Assembly (NCBI GenBank): GCA_026693085.1
Contig: JAPLNB010000258.1
Coordinates: 1 to 44,142 of the forward strand
Direction of reading: 5' to 3'
DNA length: 44,142 nucleotides
Source of the DNA: Planctomycetota bacterium
GTDB taxonomy: Bacteria; Planctomycetota; Phycisphaerae; Tepidisphaerales; Tepidisphaeraceae
In this document: one piece after another, positions 1 through 8,401 of the stretch
Layout: each line of letters starts with the position of its first letter
Position numbering within the stretch: position 1 is the stretch's first letter
Notes under the pieces: model-generated
Databases searched by the model: none
The model's input: only the letters and a program-made list of their open reading frames with translations
What the model was told of the DNA's origin: nothing
Made by a program: the position numbers and the translations under genes

Positions 1-902
1 ACGGGGGCGTGTGGGTGGGCGTCGGTTTCCTTTTTGGCGATTCGTCGGAGGAAGAATCCGCAGAGGAGGAGGAGGGCGGCTGCGGCGGCGAAGTGGACGG
101 CAGCGCAGTATTCCCAGGAGAGCAGTTTGAAGGGCATGCCGCCACGGGTGGCAACCAGCGTGCCCATGACGAAGAAGGGGTTGGTGAGGTTAACGAAGTG
201 CATGAGGAACCAGTAGCCAGGGGGGCCGCGGCCGCTGCTGGTGCGCGTCAATGTAGCCATGACCATGGCGATGACCATGGGGGTAAGGGCGTAGACGATG
301 AGCATGGTGCCGTAGGAGAGGAGGATGACGGAGTAGGCGCGGTTCATGAGTGTGGAGAGGAGGAGGCCGAGTGCGGCGGCGGCGATGACGACGGATATGG
401 AGAGGGCGAGGGCGCCGACGATCTGTCCGGTTTCGATGCCGCCGAGGAGCCTGACGACGGAGAGAGCGGGGAGGGTGAGTCCGATGAGGGTGAGAGCGAT
501 GAGGAGTCTGGAGAAGAGTTTTCCGGCGACGATCTGCCAGGCGGTGATGGGGGTCATGAGGAGGACGGCGAGGGTTTTGTGGAGGCGTTCGGAGTTGATG
601 GCGGTGGCGGTGAGGACGGGTCCGAGGAGGGCCATGGAAGAGAGGGTGAAGAAGGAGAAGACGGCGAAGAAGATGGCTCCCATTTCGGCGAGTTGTTGGG
701 ATTGGCGGACGGCGCTGTTGCTTTGTCCGCGGAGGTTGAGGGTGGCGACGGTGAAGAAGAAGAGCATGATGGTGAGGAGGATTGCGAGGTAGAGGAAGCG
801 GAGGACATAGGTTCGGCGTCGGCGCGCGGTGCTGCGGAGTTCTTTGCCGAAGATCGGCCCCAGGGGGCTGAGGGCACGAAGGCGGGCGATGGTGATCCCC
901 AT
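1..902 (-). CDS. ABC-2 type transporter permease, C-terminus cut by window edge
   Basis: About 300 residues are readable from an ATG at 902 down to the left edge without a stop. The N-terminus is short, basic and cytoplasmic (GKELRSTARRRRTYVLR, about residues 19-35). It is followed by about six hydrophobic segments, at roughly 34-52, 78-100, 130-150, 158-182, 190-212 and near the edge. The motif around INSERLHKTLAVLLMTPI is typical of ABC-2 family permeases, where it precedes the coupling region. The protein would form the membrane part of an exporter or of a gliding/Nos-type ABC system. The ATPase partner is not in the window and may lie beyond the left edge on either side. The coding strand is C-rich, and the opposite strand gives a long Glu/Gly-rich shadow frame that should be ignored. 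The family call is fairly secure; the substrate is unknown. Confidence 0.8.
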   Translation of the reverse strand, partial: MGITIARLRALSPLGPIFGKELRSTARRRRTYVLRFLYLAILLTIMLFFFTVATLNLRGQSNSAVRQSQQLAEMGAIFFAVFSFFTLSSMALLGPVLTATAINSERLHKTLAVLLMTPITAWQIVAGKLFSRLLIALTLIGLTLPALSVVRLLGGIETGQIVGALALSISVVIAAAALGLLLSTLMNRAYSVILLSYGTMLIVYALTPMVIAMVMATLTRTSSGRGPPGYWFLMHFVNLTNPFFVMGTLVATRGGMPFKLLSWEYCAAVHFAAAAALLLLCGFFLRRIAKKETDAHPHAP

Positions 903-1024
903 GGGAGCAGAATAAGGCAGAAGTGGGGAGAAGTAAAAGGGGAGGGGTGATTTTGTGAAGGGGAGGGTGAGAGGAGAGTGGGGGGTATGGGAGCGTGGGG
1001 GAATTGGACTGATCCTCATTTTTG

Positions 1025-1372
1025 CTAGATTGCCTTGCGGAACTTGACGCCCATTTCGTGGCGGCCGTTGCTGAGGAGACGAGTTCGGACGACTTCGCAG
1101 AGGTGGCTGGAGAGGAAGCTGCCGTTGTGCATTTGGATATGGCAGAGTTGTCCGACGGCGAGGGGGTCTTTGAGTAGGAAGGCGATGCCAGAGAGGGAGA
1201 GGTCTCGGGTGTGGACGTCGTAGGCGGCGCCTGCGTCTGGGCCGTCGATGACGGTGAGGGTGGCCTTTCCGGGGATGGGTCGGCGAGGCTCGCGGCGGCG
1301 TTCGCGGGCACCCAAAAGGACGCTTGACGGTGGCGCAGTGGCGACGGAGTGAGGCTGAGGCAGGTTGCTCAT
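1025..1372 (-). CDS. PilZ domain protein (cyclic-di-GMP binding)
   Basis: This is a 115-residue protein consisting of a disordered N-terminus of about 20 residues and one PilZ domain. Both c-di-GMP binding signatures are visible: the arginine cluster ERRREPRR at about residues 24-31 and DLSLSG at 57-62, spaced as in the family. The rest reads as the small beta barrel, ending with MGVKFRK. I chose the ATG at 1372. An upstream in-frame ATG at 1489 would add 39 low-complexity Pro/Ala-rich residues and looks non-coding. No clear Shine-Dalgarno is seen before either start. PilZ proteins without a fused output domain act as c-di-GMP receptors that bind a partner; the partner cannot be told from the context. 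Confidence 0.85.
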   Translation of the reverse strand: MSNLPQPHSVATAPPSSVLLGARERRREPRRPIPGKATLTVIDGPDAGAAYDVHTRDLSLSGIAFLLKDPLAVGQLCHIQMHNGSFLSSHLCEVVRTRLLSNGRHEMGVKFRKAI

Positions 1373-1554
1373 ATTTTGTGATATCGACAGGATTTGGCTG
1401 GGGCCTTCAATCTGGCAGGTTGGGAAGGCGGTCGCGGCAGCGGCTGGGTGGGAGGGTGGGGGTGTTGGTGGGTGGGGGATGGGTGGCAAGACTTGTGGGC
1501 GTGGCGGATCAAATCGGGGATTATGGGTAGTGGTACAGTTTGAATATTTGTGAG

Positions 1555-1574
1555 AAAAACCGGCCTGCGCCGGC
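1555..1574 (-). terminator. Rho-independent terminator of the NYN gene
   Basis: Read on the minus strand, a CCGGC/GCCGG stem with a four-base loop is followed directly by TTTTT. It lies about 75 bases past the stop codon of the NYN-domain gene, where a terminator is expected. Confidence 0.55.
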
Positions 1575-1647
1575 GCGCTTCTGAGGAGAGAGAGCTACTT
1601 GGGGGACGGTTGGCCGAGGCATTGCTGTTGGAAACTCGCGCGAATTT

Positions 1648-2193
1648 CTAGCGCAATAGAGACTTCATCATTTCCCGGGTAAATTTCGTGCGTTCATCGC
1701 ACATCTGGACCAGGTCTTTATGAGGTTGTTGTCCGTGGAATAGGTGCAGAACAACTCCCTCCGTCTTTGCCGCTTGGATCGCTGGCAAGAAGTCGCTGTC
1801 TCCAGCCAGAACTGCCGCATCAGTAATCTGATGTTTTGCCGCGAGAAGTGCCAGATCAACGCCAAGAAGAATATCTACCCGCTTCTGTTCAAAGATAGGA
1901 TCTCCATTGTCCTTTTTGCCACGAAATTCAAGGCGTCCCAATCTGACCTCAAATCTAGGTATTCTTTGGAGAGCGTCGTTGAATTGCTGAGCTCGACTGA
2001 ATCGCGTCCGTTCGTCCGGCGACGGAGGATTAGACTGATATGGAAGGCAGTTGTAATAGTAGGTTCGGAGGATTTCGCGCCCACCAGCCATCGTTTTGGC
2101 AAGTTGCCCAGAATCAATCCTGGCCGAATTGAACTCGTCCCTCAACATGAATTGTAGATAGGCGCCATCGATGAAATTCGCGACTGTAGACAT
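1648..2193 (-). CDS. NYN domain (LabA/DUF88-like) putative RNase
   Basis: A 181-residue protein with the acidic positions expected of a PIN-like NYN nuclease fold. An N-terminal FIDGAYL (Asp near residue 9) follows the first strand, a central QKRVDILLGVDL carries two Asp, and LAGDSDFLPAI carries the Asp-Ser-Asp pair near the fourth strand. Such proteins bind a metal ion and are thought to cleave RNA; some sit in defence or toxin contexts. The start at 2193 is supported by AGAGGA about 7 bases upstream. The frame stays open to 2394, and the extra 67 residues begin with a hydrophobic run, but that extension lacks family similarity and has no good ribosome site. Base composition is lower in GC than most neighbours, which hints at horizontal acquisition. 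The target is unknown. Confidence 0.85.
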   Translation of the reverse strand: MSTVANFIDGAYLQFMLRDEFNSARIDSGQLAKTMAGGREILRTYYYNCLPYQSNPPSPDERTRFSRAQQFNDALQRIPRFEVRLGRLEFRGKKDNGDPIFEQKRVDILLGVDLALLAAKHQITDAAVLAGDSDFLPAIQAAKTEGVVLHLFHGQQPHKDLVQMCDERTKFTREMMKSLLR

Positions 2194-2664
2194 GATGGAA
2201 TCCTCTTCCCGGGGGTATTCCATCTCATCCGCAATGAAAAAGGCCACTGAATTCGCATCCAGTGACCCGAGATACCATTTAGTCCTGGCATCCCCGAAGG
2301 AACGCCAGGGAGGATTTAGTGCAGTTATCGACCGTATCGGTGCGAAAGTCAAGAAGAGAACTATCATTATCGTTACTGGTATGATCTTAGGCATTTGTGA
2401 ATATGCATTTAGATCAGTCGATCAAGGCGAGCAGGTCCTCGATTTCCCAAAGGCGGATTTTGCACAAAGGCCTTGTTTATGATGTATAATAGGTATTAAT
2501 GGGTGGTTGCGCGTTCCGTGGTCGGGGGAGCCGAACTGCCAGGGTAATTCGGGCTTATAGCGACTGAGCCCCGCCGGGTCGCAGATCAAGTGGGAGGCTT
2601 CTGCAACCCTCACGGACCAGGCCAATGGTGCGTTTCAGTCCTCGGGGCCGGGTGGAGTGGGAAA
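2194..2664. other. Intergenic region between divergent NYN and Uma2 genes
   Basis: About 470 bases with lower GC than the surroundings. A TATAAT hexamer at 2485-2490 has TTGCAC at 2460-2465 with a 19-base gap, a possible weak plus-strand promoter for the Uma2 gene. Open frames here have no recognisable product. Confidence 0.4.
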
Positions 2665-3249
2665 ATGAGCGCCATATCAAGTTGGGTTGGCGGTAAACTG
2701 CACCGCCTGCTGGGTGATTTCTGCGATGTGCACCGGCTGGGGTGGGTCTTTCCTGCGGACATCGGGTACCAGTGTTTCCAGGGGTCTGACGGGATTGTTC
2801 GCAGGCCGGATGTTTCGTTCATCCGGCTGGGGCGACTGCCGAACGAGCACCTGCCGGACGGTTACATCGCGATTCCACCAGACTTGGCCGCGGAGGTTGT
2901 GTCGATGAACGATCTGGCGTACGAGCTGGATCGGAAAGTGTCGCGGTATCTGAAGGCGGGAGTGCACCTGGTGTGGGTGATCAACCCGGACTTGCGGATC
3001 ATGCGGGTCCATCGAGCGGACGGCACGGTGACGGCGTTATACGAGCCGGACGTTCTGACGGGCGAAGAGGTGGTTCCGGGTTTTCGATGCAGTGTGAGAG
3101 ATCTATTCCCGCCGCAGGCTGCGAGAGAGGACGGTCGGGGTTCGCGGGCAAGAAGTGAATCGGGCGTATCGTTGCGTGGGGAAGGGGGTTCCAATCCAAG
3201 GCTTCGAAGTCCGGAGCCGAGGGTGCCTATATCCACTGATCCCGGATGA
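2665..3249 (+). CDS. Uma2 family (DUF820) restriction-endonuclease-like protein, N-terminus short
   Basis: A 194-residue protein whose middle part matches the Uma2 family, which has a PD-(D/E)XK-like fold and is very abundant in planctomycetes and cyanobacteria. Visible signatures are RRPDVSFIRLGRLP (about 43-56), LAAEVVSMNDLAYELDRKV (about 74-92), then YLKAGVHLVWVINP and GFRCSVRDLFP. The usual opening block with Tyr-Glu-Leu-x-Asp-Gly-Glu is absent. The frame starts at the SSWVGGKL segment with GGAG before the ATG at 2665, so the protein is N-terminally truncated or frameshifted upstream. The last 45 residues after DLFP are low-complexity and unlike the family. They overlap the convergent gene at 3227, suggesting that the natural stop has been lost. 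Probably a decaying or variant copy; family function is unproven. Confidence 0.75.
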   Translation: MSAISSWVGGKLHRLLGDFCDVHRLGWVFPADIGYQCFQGSDGIVRRPDVSFIRLGRLPNEHLPDGYIAIPPDLAAEVVSMNDLAYELDRKVSRYLKAGVHLVWVINPDLRIMRVHRADGTVTALYEPDVLTGEEVVPGFRCSVRDLFPPQAAREDGRGSRARSESGVSLRGEGGSNPRLRSPEPRVPISTDPG

Positions 3250-3715
3250 GTTTCAACTGAGCCCAATCGTGGGCGGTGATCCAATCTGGGCATTGCTCGC
3301 CGCTGCCCAGGATTTTGGCGAAGAAATCATCGGCCTCGTCTTCGAGGAGGTCGCGGGATTGTCCCATGCTGAGCCTGGCGGCATAGAGGTCGTCCTGGCG
3401 GCTGGTGATGCGGAGTGCATCTTGTCCGGCATGCTGTCGGACGAGGTCGGCGAGTTGCTGGTAGAAGGCGGCGACGTCTTCATCGGGCAAGGGTGGGGGT
3501 TGGCAGTGGCGTTTGAGGACGTGTCGGAAGTATTTGAGTTTTTCCTCCCAGGGGAGCGCTTCGTCGAGGGCCAATGTGATGTATTGTCCTACCTTGGCGG
3601 CTTCGTGTGCGTGGACGTTTCCGGCGCAATCGGCCTCGTGGGCGGATTTGGCATAGAAGGATTCCGGCCGTCCAACGGGGGGCATCGACGGCAAAGCGCG
3701 TTGCTGGACGTGCAT
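3227..3715 (-). CDS. Hypothetical protein, family not recognised
   Basis: A 162-residue, mostly helical, charged protein with no family I can name. A His/Cys-containing stretch (AKSAHEADCAGNVHAHEA, about 23-40) is followed by amphipathic helices to the C-terminus. The ATG at 3715 is preceded by GAGG about 6 bases upstream. The frame stays open upstream of the ATG for about 35 codons with plausible residues (LGRSGIITSFAVRTGFANEV), so a non-ATG start or a truncated longer gene is possible. It converges on the Uma2 gene with a 23-base overlap of the 3' ends. Codon pattern favours the minus frame over the acidic plus-strand frame, which reads like an antisense shadow. Function unknown. Confidence 0.6.
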   Translation of the reverse strand: MHVQQRALPSMPPVGRPESFYAKSAHEADCAGNVHAHEAAKVGQYITLALDEALPWEEKLKYFRHVLKRHCQPPPLPDEDVAAFYQQLADLVRQHAGQDALRITSRQDDLYAARLSMGQSRDLLEDEADDFFAKILGSGEQCPDWITAHDWAQLKLIRDQWI

Positions 3716-4531
3716 GATAACCTCGTTGGCAAAGCCGGTACGGACGGCAAATGAGGTGATGATGCCGGACCGACCCAGAACTGTGGATACTAGTGTACGC
3801 TGCGGGATACAAAGGATGCAAGGGGAAAGCGGGTTTAGTTGGCGTCGGGCGAGCGGCCGGCGGGAGGCGGGATGTTGTGCAGCGACAGCATTGAAATAGA
3901 ACTAAGTTACATCGAAAACGAGAGAAGGGCTGGCTAACAAGTAGCGGGTGGGAAGTCGAGGCATGATGGAATATAAGTGAGCACTTAGAAATCACATGTA
4001 TAGATAGGCAAATGCACTAGAAAAGATGCGATCGGGCTTGTGTGGCAGGAAACGGGTCTATAAGATGCGATCTGTGCAGGTTATTCTGGAGATTGTGGGC
4101 TATCACGACTGCAAGAGCGTATGGGCACAAGCGAGCAAGCTAGCGAAGAACAAGCGGTTTGATGTCAAGCAGATATTGTGGTGCGCGGGTGATCATATCT
4201 TGGATCGCGGTGGTTTGACGGATGATGGAGGTTCTGTCGGAAGCCAAGAGTCGCTGGGCATCGCGTGGTGATGAGAGGGATGCGAGCAACACGCCGAGCG
4301 GTGTTTGAGAGCGAATGGAATTGTCGGAGTATCGATGGAATTGGTCAGGCAGAGCGGCTGGCTCGCCTGTAAGTATTTTTGGGCTCGGAAGATCCAGATT
4401 ACAGGGTGTGTCCGGAACCATGCACGGGCCGCCATGGTCTTCTCGACGGGAGCGGCGGTTATGGTCACATCATGCCGTCGTCCGCAGGGCCGCTATATGT
4501 ATCGCCCGCGACCCGGGCGGAGAGGAGTTTC
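3716..4531. other. Long intergenic region, no gene supported
   Basis: About 815 bases, with noticeably lower GC between about 3890 and 4100. Several frames of 60-95 codons exist on both strands, but none has a ribosome site together with plausible protein character. The last part holds the 5' region of the MFS gene. No hairpin terminator, tRNA or repeat was recognised. Confidence 0.5.
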
Positions 4532-5917
4532 ATGAGTCAGCAGGGTGTTGAGGTTGGCTCAGTTCTGGAATATGGCAGGGACCCAGCGCGTAACCTTGGG
4601 ATTCGGGTGACGTTAGCGGGGCTGGGGATCAACTTGGCGTTGGGGGTATTGTATGCGTGGAGCGTGATCAAGGCGGCGATCCCTGGGGAATGGGAATGGA
4701 CTGATTTCCAGAAGACGCTGCCGTACTCGGTGGCGTGCCTGGTGTTTGCGATCGTGATGGTTCCTGCGGGGCGGGTGCAGGATCGATTGGGGCCGAGGTG
4801 GGTGGCATTGGCCGGGGGGTTCACAGTGGGTTTGGGTCTGATTCTGGCGAGTTTCACGACGTCGGTTGAGGCGTTCGTGCTGGGTTTTGGGGTGTTGGCG
4901 GGGGCGGGGATCGGGATGGGGTATGCGGCGACGACGCCTGCGGCAGTGAAATGGTTTGCGCCGCAGCGAACGGGGCTGATAGCGGGGCTGGTGGTGGCCG
5001 GGTTTGGGCTGGCGCCGGTCTACATTTCGCCGGTGGCCAAGCTGTTGATTGGGCATTTCGCCACGGGTACAGCGCCGGGGATCAACAAGGGTCCGGGCGT
5101 GCAGATGGCGTTGCTGATATTCGGGATTGCGTTCCTGCTGATCGTTGGGATTCTGTCGCAGTTGTTGGCGGTTCCGCCGGCGGGCTGGAAGCCGGCGGCG
5201 CCTGCGGGTGGGAAGGCACAAGGTGCCAAGGCTGGCAGTGATTACACTTGGCAGGAGATGCTGGCGACGCCGCAGTTCTATCTGATGTGGATCATGTACG
5301 CATTTGCCGCAGGAGCGGGGCTGATGATCATCGCGAATCTCTCGCCGATCGTGACGCTCCAGGCGGGTGTAAAGGACGCGTTCCTGTTCGTGGCGTTCAT
5401 GGCAGTGGGTAATGCCTGCGGGCGAATTGCCGCGGGCACGCTGTCCGATACGATCGGTCGGCGGGCGACGATGATGATCGTATTCGTGTTTCAGGCGGTG
5501 CTGATGTTCGTGCTGGCGAGGATGTCGGCGGTCTGGGCGTTCGTGATCCTGTCCGTGTTGCTGGGTGCGAACTATGGGGCGAACCTGGCGTTGTTCCCGG
5601 CGGCCACGAAAGATTACTTTGGGCTGAAGAACTTCGGCGTGAACTATGGGTGGGTGTTTACAGCATGGGGCGTGGGCGGATTGGTCCTGTCGCAGATCTC
5701 GGGGTACGTGTTCGATTCGTCGAAGGCGGCGGATAAGGCGAGACTGATCGCCAGGGGGATGACGGAGGCTGTTGCGGCAAAGGCGGCGGTGGGGAACTAC
5801 AACACGGCGTACGTGATTGCCGGGGGTTGTCTGATTGCCGCGGCGCTGATTTCGCTGGTGGTTCGGCCGGTGACGGCGAAGGCTTCCGAGGCGGCTTTGG
5901 TGTCGGCGGGACCGTGA
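4532..5917 (+). CDS. OFA-family MFS transporter (carboxylate/oxalate-formate type)
   Basis: A 461-residue inner-membrane carrier with 12 predicted membrane segments in two halves. The first half has LGVLYAWSV in helix 1 and the MFS motif A form GRVQDRLGPRW at 80-90. The central loop is at about 220-240. The second half has GRIAAGTLSDTIGRR as the repeat of motif A. NYGANLALFPAATKDYFG and the following NYGWVFTAWGVGG are typical of the oxalate:formate antiporter subfamily. The ATG at 4532 has an excellent AGAGGAG about 5 bases upstream. The frame extends further upstream, but that part is not protein-like. Acetyl-CoA synthetase follows about 210 bases downstream, so a short monocarboxylate such as acetate or lactate is a reasonable substrate guess. 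This is inference only. Confidence 0.9.
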   Translation: MSQQGVEVGSVLEYGRDPARNLGIRVTLAGLGINLALGVLYAWSVIKAAIPGEWEWTDFQKTLPYSVACLVFAIVMVPAGRVQDRLGPRWVALAGGFTVGLGLILASFTTSVEAFVLGFGVLAGAGIGMGYAATTPAAVKWFAPQRTGLIAGLVVAGFGLAPVYISPVAKLLIGHFATGTAPGINKGPGVQMALLIFGIAFLLIVGILSQLLAVPPAGWKPAAPAGGKAQGAKAGSDYTWQEMLATPQFYLMWIMYAFAAGAGLMIIANLSPIVTLQAGVKDAFLFVAFMAVGNACGRIAAGTLSDTIGRRATMMIVFVFQAVLMFVLARMSAVWAFVILSVLLGANYGANLALFPAATKDYFGLKNFGVNYGWVFTAWGVGGLVLSQISGYVFDSSKAADKARLIARGMTEAVAAKAAVGNYNTAYVIAGGCLIAAALISLVVRPVTAKASEAALVSAGP

Positions 5918-5934
5918 TATGAGGAAGCATCTGT

Positions 5935-5970
5935 GACCGCGGCGTGTTTGTCTGCCGCCGGTCGATTTGG
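5935..5970 (+). terminator. Possible terminator after the MFS gene
   Basis: A nine-pair stem (GACCGCGGC with GCCGCCGGTC, one bulged base) with a ten-base loop starts 17 bases past the MFS stop. The following T run is weak, so the call is tentative. Confidence 0.35.
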
Positions 5971-6128
5971 TCAGAGAACGGTTTTCCGAGTGCGTATTAT
6001 TCAGGTGTGACGTCTTGGTTTTGCCTCCAGTCAAGATCGGGGCACGGTGGTCATCATGGCTCAGTTCACAGCCACCGGAGATCACATCATACACGTCCAA
6101 TCAATGTTCTGGAGAAGGAGTAGCATGA

Positions 6129-8108
6129 ATGACGACCGCGACTAACTCTGTTAAAGCACAGGCCGCAACTGAAGGACGGCTGATTCCGCCGCCGGCAGCG
6201 TTTGCTGCCAAGGCCCATGTCAGTTCGTCGGCGCAGTACGAGCAGATGTACCGGCGATCGGTGGAAGATCCCGAGGGTTTCTGGGGCGAGATTGCCGAGG
6301 GTTTTGTCTGGAATAAGAAATGGGACCAGGTGATGGACTGCAGCTTCGGCAAGGAGGTGTACATCAAGTGGTTCATTGGGGGGAAGACGAACATCTCGGT
6401 GAATGCGTTGGACCGGCACCTGTAGAAGCGAGGGGAGCAGACGGCGCTGATCTGGGAAGGGAACAACCCTGGGGAGGGATCGAAGCTGACGTACCGCCAG
6501 ATGTATACGCAGGTGTGCAAGTTCGCGAATGTGCTGAAGTCGATGGGGGTAAAGAAAGGGGATCGGATCTGCCTGTTCATGCAGATGATCCCGCAGTTGC
6601 CAATCGCGATGCTGGCGTGCGCTCGGATAGGTGCGATTCACTCGGTGGTGTTCGGGGCGTTTTCGGAGGACTCGGTCCGGGACCGTGTTCAGGACTCCGC
6701 CTGCAAAGTCATCATCACGCAGGATACGGCGTTGCGCGGGTCGAAGAACGACATTCCGATGAAGACGAAGGCGGATGCAGCGGCGGCGCAGTGCGCGAGC
6801 ATCGAGAAGATTGTTGTGGTCCGGCGCACGGGCCACCAGGTTCCGATGACGGGTGGGCGGGATGTGTGGTGGGATGAAGCGATGGCGGGAGCATCGGCGG
6901 TGTGCGAGCCGGAGTGGATGGACGCGGAAGACCCGCTGTTTATTCTGTATACATCGGGCTCGACCGGCAAGCCGAAGGGGGTGCTGCACACGACGGGCGG
7001 GTACATGGTGTATGCGGCGGCGAGTTTCAAGTACATTTTCGACTACCAGGAAGGGGACATCTGGTGGTGCACGGCGGACATTGGTTGGGTGACGGGGCAC
7101 ACGTATATTCTGTACGGCCCGCTCTGCGCCGGGGCGATCTCGGTGATGTTCGAGGGCGTTCCGAACTATCCGGACGCGGGGCGGTTCTGGGACGTGATCG
7201 ACAAGTACAAGGTGACGCAATTCTACACGGCTCCGACGGCGATTCGGGCGCTGATGCGAGAGGGCGAAGGCCACATCAACAAGCGGAGTCTGTCGAGCTT
7301 GAAGCTTCTGGGCTCGGTCGGGGAGCCGATCAATCCGGAAGTGTGGCTGTGGTACTGGAAGCACATCGGGAAGGAGCGTTGCCCGGTTGTTGATACGTGG
7401 TGGCAGACGGAGACGGGGGGGATTCTGATCACGCCGCTGCCTGGGGCGCATACGCTGAAGCCGGGGAGCGCGTCGCGGCCGTTCTTTGGGGTTGAGCCGG
7501 TGATCCTGCGTGACGACGGGAGCGAATGCTCGGTTGGGGAAAGCGGGAAGCTGTGCATCCGGCGGGCGTGGCCTGGGATCATGCGGACGACGTGGGGTGA
7601 CCACGAGCGGTTCGTGAACACGTATTTCCGGACGTACGAGAACATGTATTTTACGGGGGATGGTTGCCGGAAGGACGCGGACGGAGATTACTGGCTGCTG
7701 GGACGGGTAGACGACGTGATCAACGTTTCGGGGCATCGGCTGGGGACGGCGGAAGTGGAAAGCGCGTTGGTTTCGCACCCGGCGGTTGCGGAGGCGGCGG
7801 TGGTGGGGTATCCGCACGAGCTGAAGGGTCAGGGCATCTATGCGTATGTGACGCTGAAGAGCGGATACCAGGCATCGGACGCATTGAAGAAGGAACTGGT
7901 GCTGCAGGTTCGGAAGGTGATCAGCCCGACGGCGACGCCGGATGTGATCCAGTGGGCGCCGAGCCTGCCCAAGACTCGATCGGGGAAGATCATGCGGCGG
8001 ATTCTGCGGAAGATTGCCGAAAATGAGCCGGAGAACGTTGGCGACACGACGACGTTGGCGGACCCCAGCGTTGTGGAGGATTTGGTGAAGAACCGGCATC
8101 GATTCTAA
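6129..8108 (+). pseudogene. acsA: Acetyl-coenzyme A synthetase, interrupted by an in-frame amber codon
   Basis: Full-length ACS of about 660 codons, the normal family length, which would activate acetate to acetyl-CoA through acetyl-AMP. The ATG at 6129 has AAGGAG 9 bases upstream. Codon 99 (6423-6425) is TAG where the family has Glu after Asp-Arg-His-Leu. The same frame continues with [12 protein letters not shown] and stays open to 8108. Downstream motifs are intact: [10 protein letters not shown] (ATP binding), [16 protein letters not shown], the YFTGDG and [15 protein letters not shown] hinge region, and [11 protein letters not shown] with the lysine that is acetylated in the family. A single GAG to TAG change explains everything. 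It is either a real nonsense mutation, a base-call error or suppressed. Restarting at ATG 6501 would remove part of the N-terminal domain. The product is certain, its activity is not. Confidence 0.85.
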
Positions 8109-8129
8109 GGCGAGCCGTTAAGTGCAAGC

Positions 8130-8175
8130 ACAGCATGTGCCACGGCGGAATTCGCCGGGGCACATGCTGTTTTGA
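8130..8175 (+). terminator. Strong hairpin terminator after acsA
   Basis: A 12-pair stem (ACAGCATGTGCC at 8130-8141 with GGCACATGCTGT at 8159-8170) has a second inverted repeat inside it (CGGCG/CGCCG around AATT). TTTTGATTT overlaps and follows the stem. It starts about 20 bases past the acsA stop. Confidence 0.75.
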
Positions 8176-8401
8176 TTTGTGTACGTCTGCGGTTTTGGGG
8201 CTAGAGCAGTGCTCGGATGGGTGTAGCCGACGGAGGGAACCAGGGTTCGGGGTTCAGAGAAGACAGAGTTGGCGGACTGCTACGCGCGATCGAGTGCCGC
8301 TCTAAACGGAAGCAAGGTAAATCGAAAGCGGGAGAATCACTGGCTGACCAACGGCGGGTGGCCCGGGAGAGAGGGGACTGTTCGTATTTTCCTGGACCTG
8401 T

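Noticed and set aside
9..950. Plus-strand frame of 313 codons, very rich in Glu, Gly and Asp
   Set aside because: It is the antisense shadow of the hydrophobic, C-rich ABC permease gene on the minus strand; its composition is not that of a normal protein.
4026..4271. Plus-strand frame of 81 codons in the long intergenic region
   Set aside because: No ribosome site, no known motif and low-quality residue composition; it could be real but I cannot support it.
4613..6100. Minus-strand Arg/His-rich frame of 495 codons
   Set aside because: Antisense to the OFA transporter, with no recognisable motif.
6423..6425. Reassigned amber codon, selenocysteine or pyrrolysine
   Set aside because: TAG ends pdxJ, dapA, NYN and PilZ genes in the window, there is no SECIS-like need for UGA, and pyrrolysine is not used in acetyl-CoA synthetase; a plain Glu to stop change is simpler.
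6087..8099. Minus-strand Arg/His-rich frame of 670 codons
   Set aside because: Antisense to acetyl-CoA synthetase, with no family motif and an implausible residue mix.
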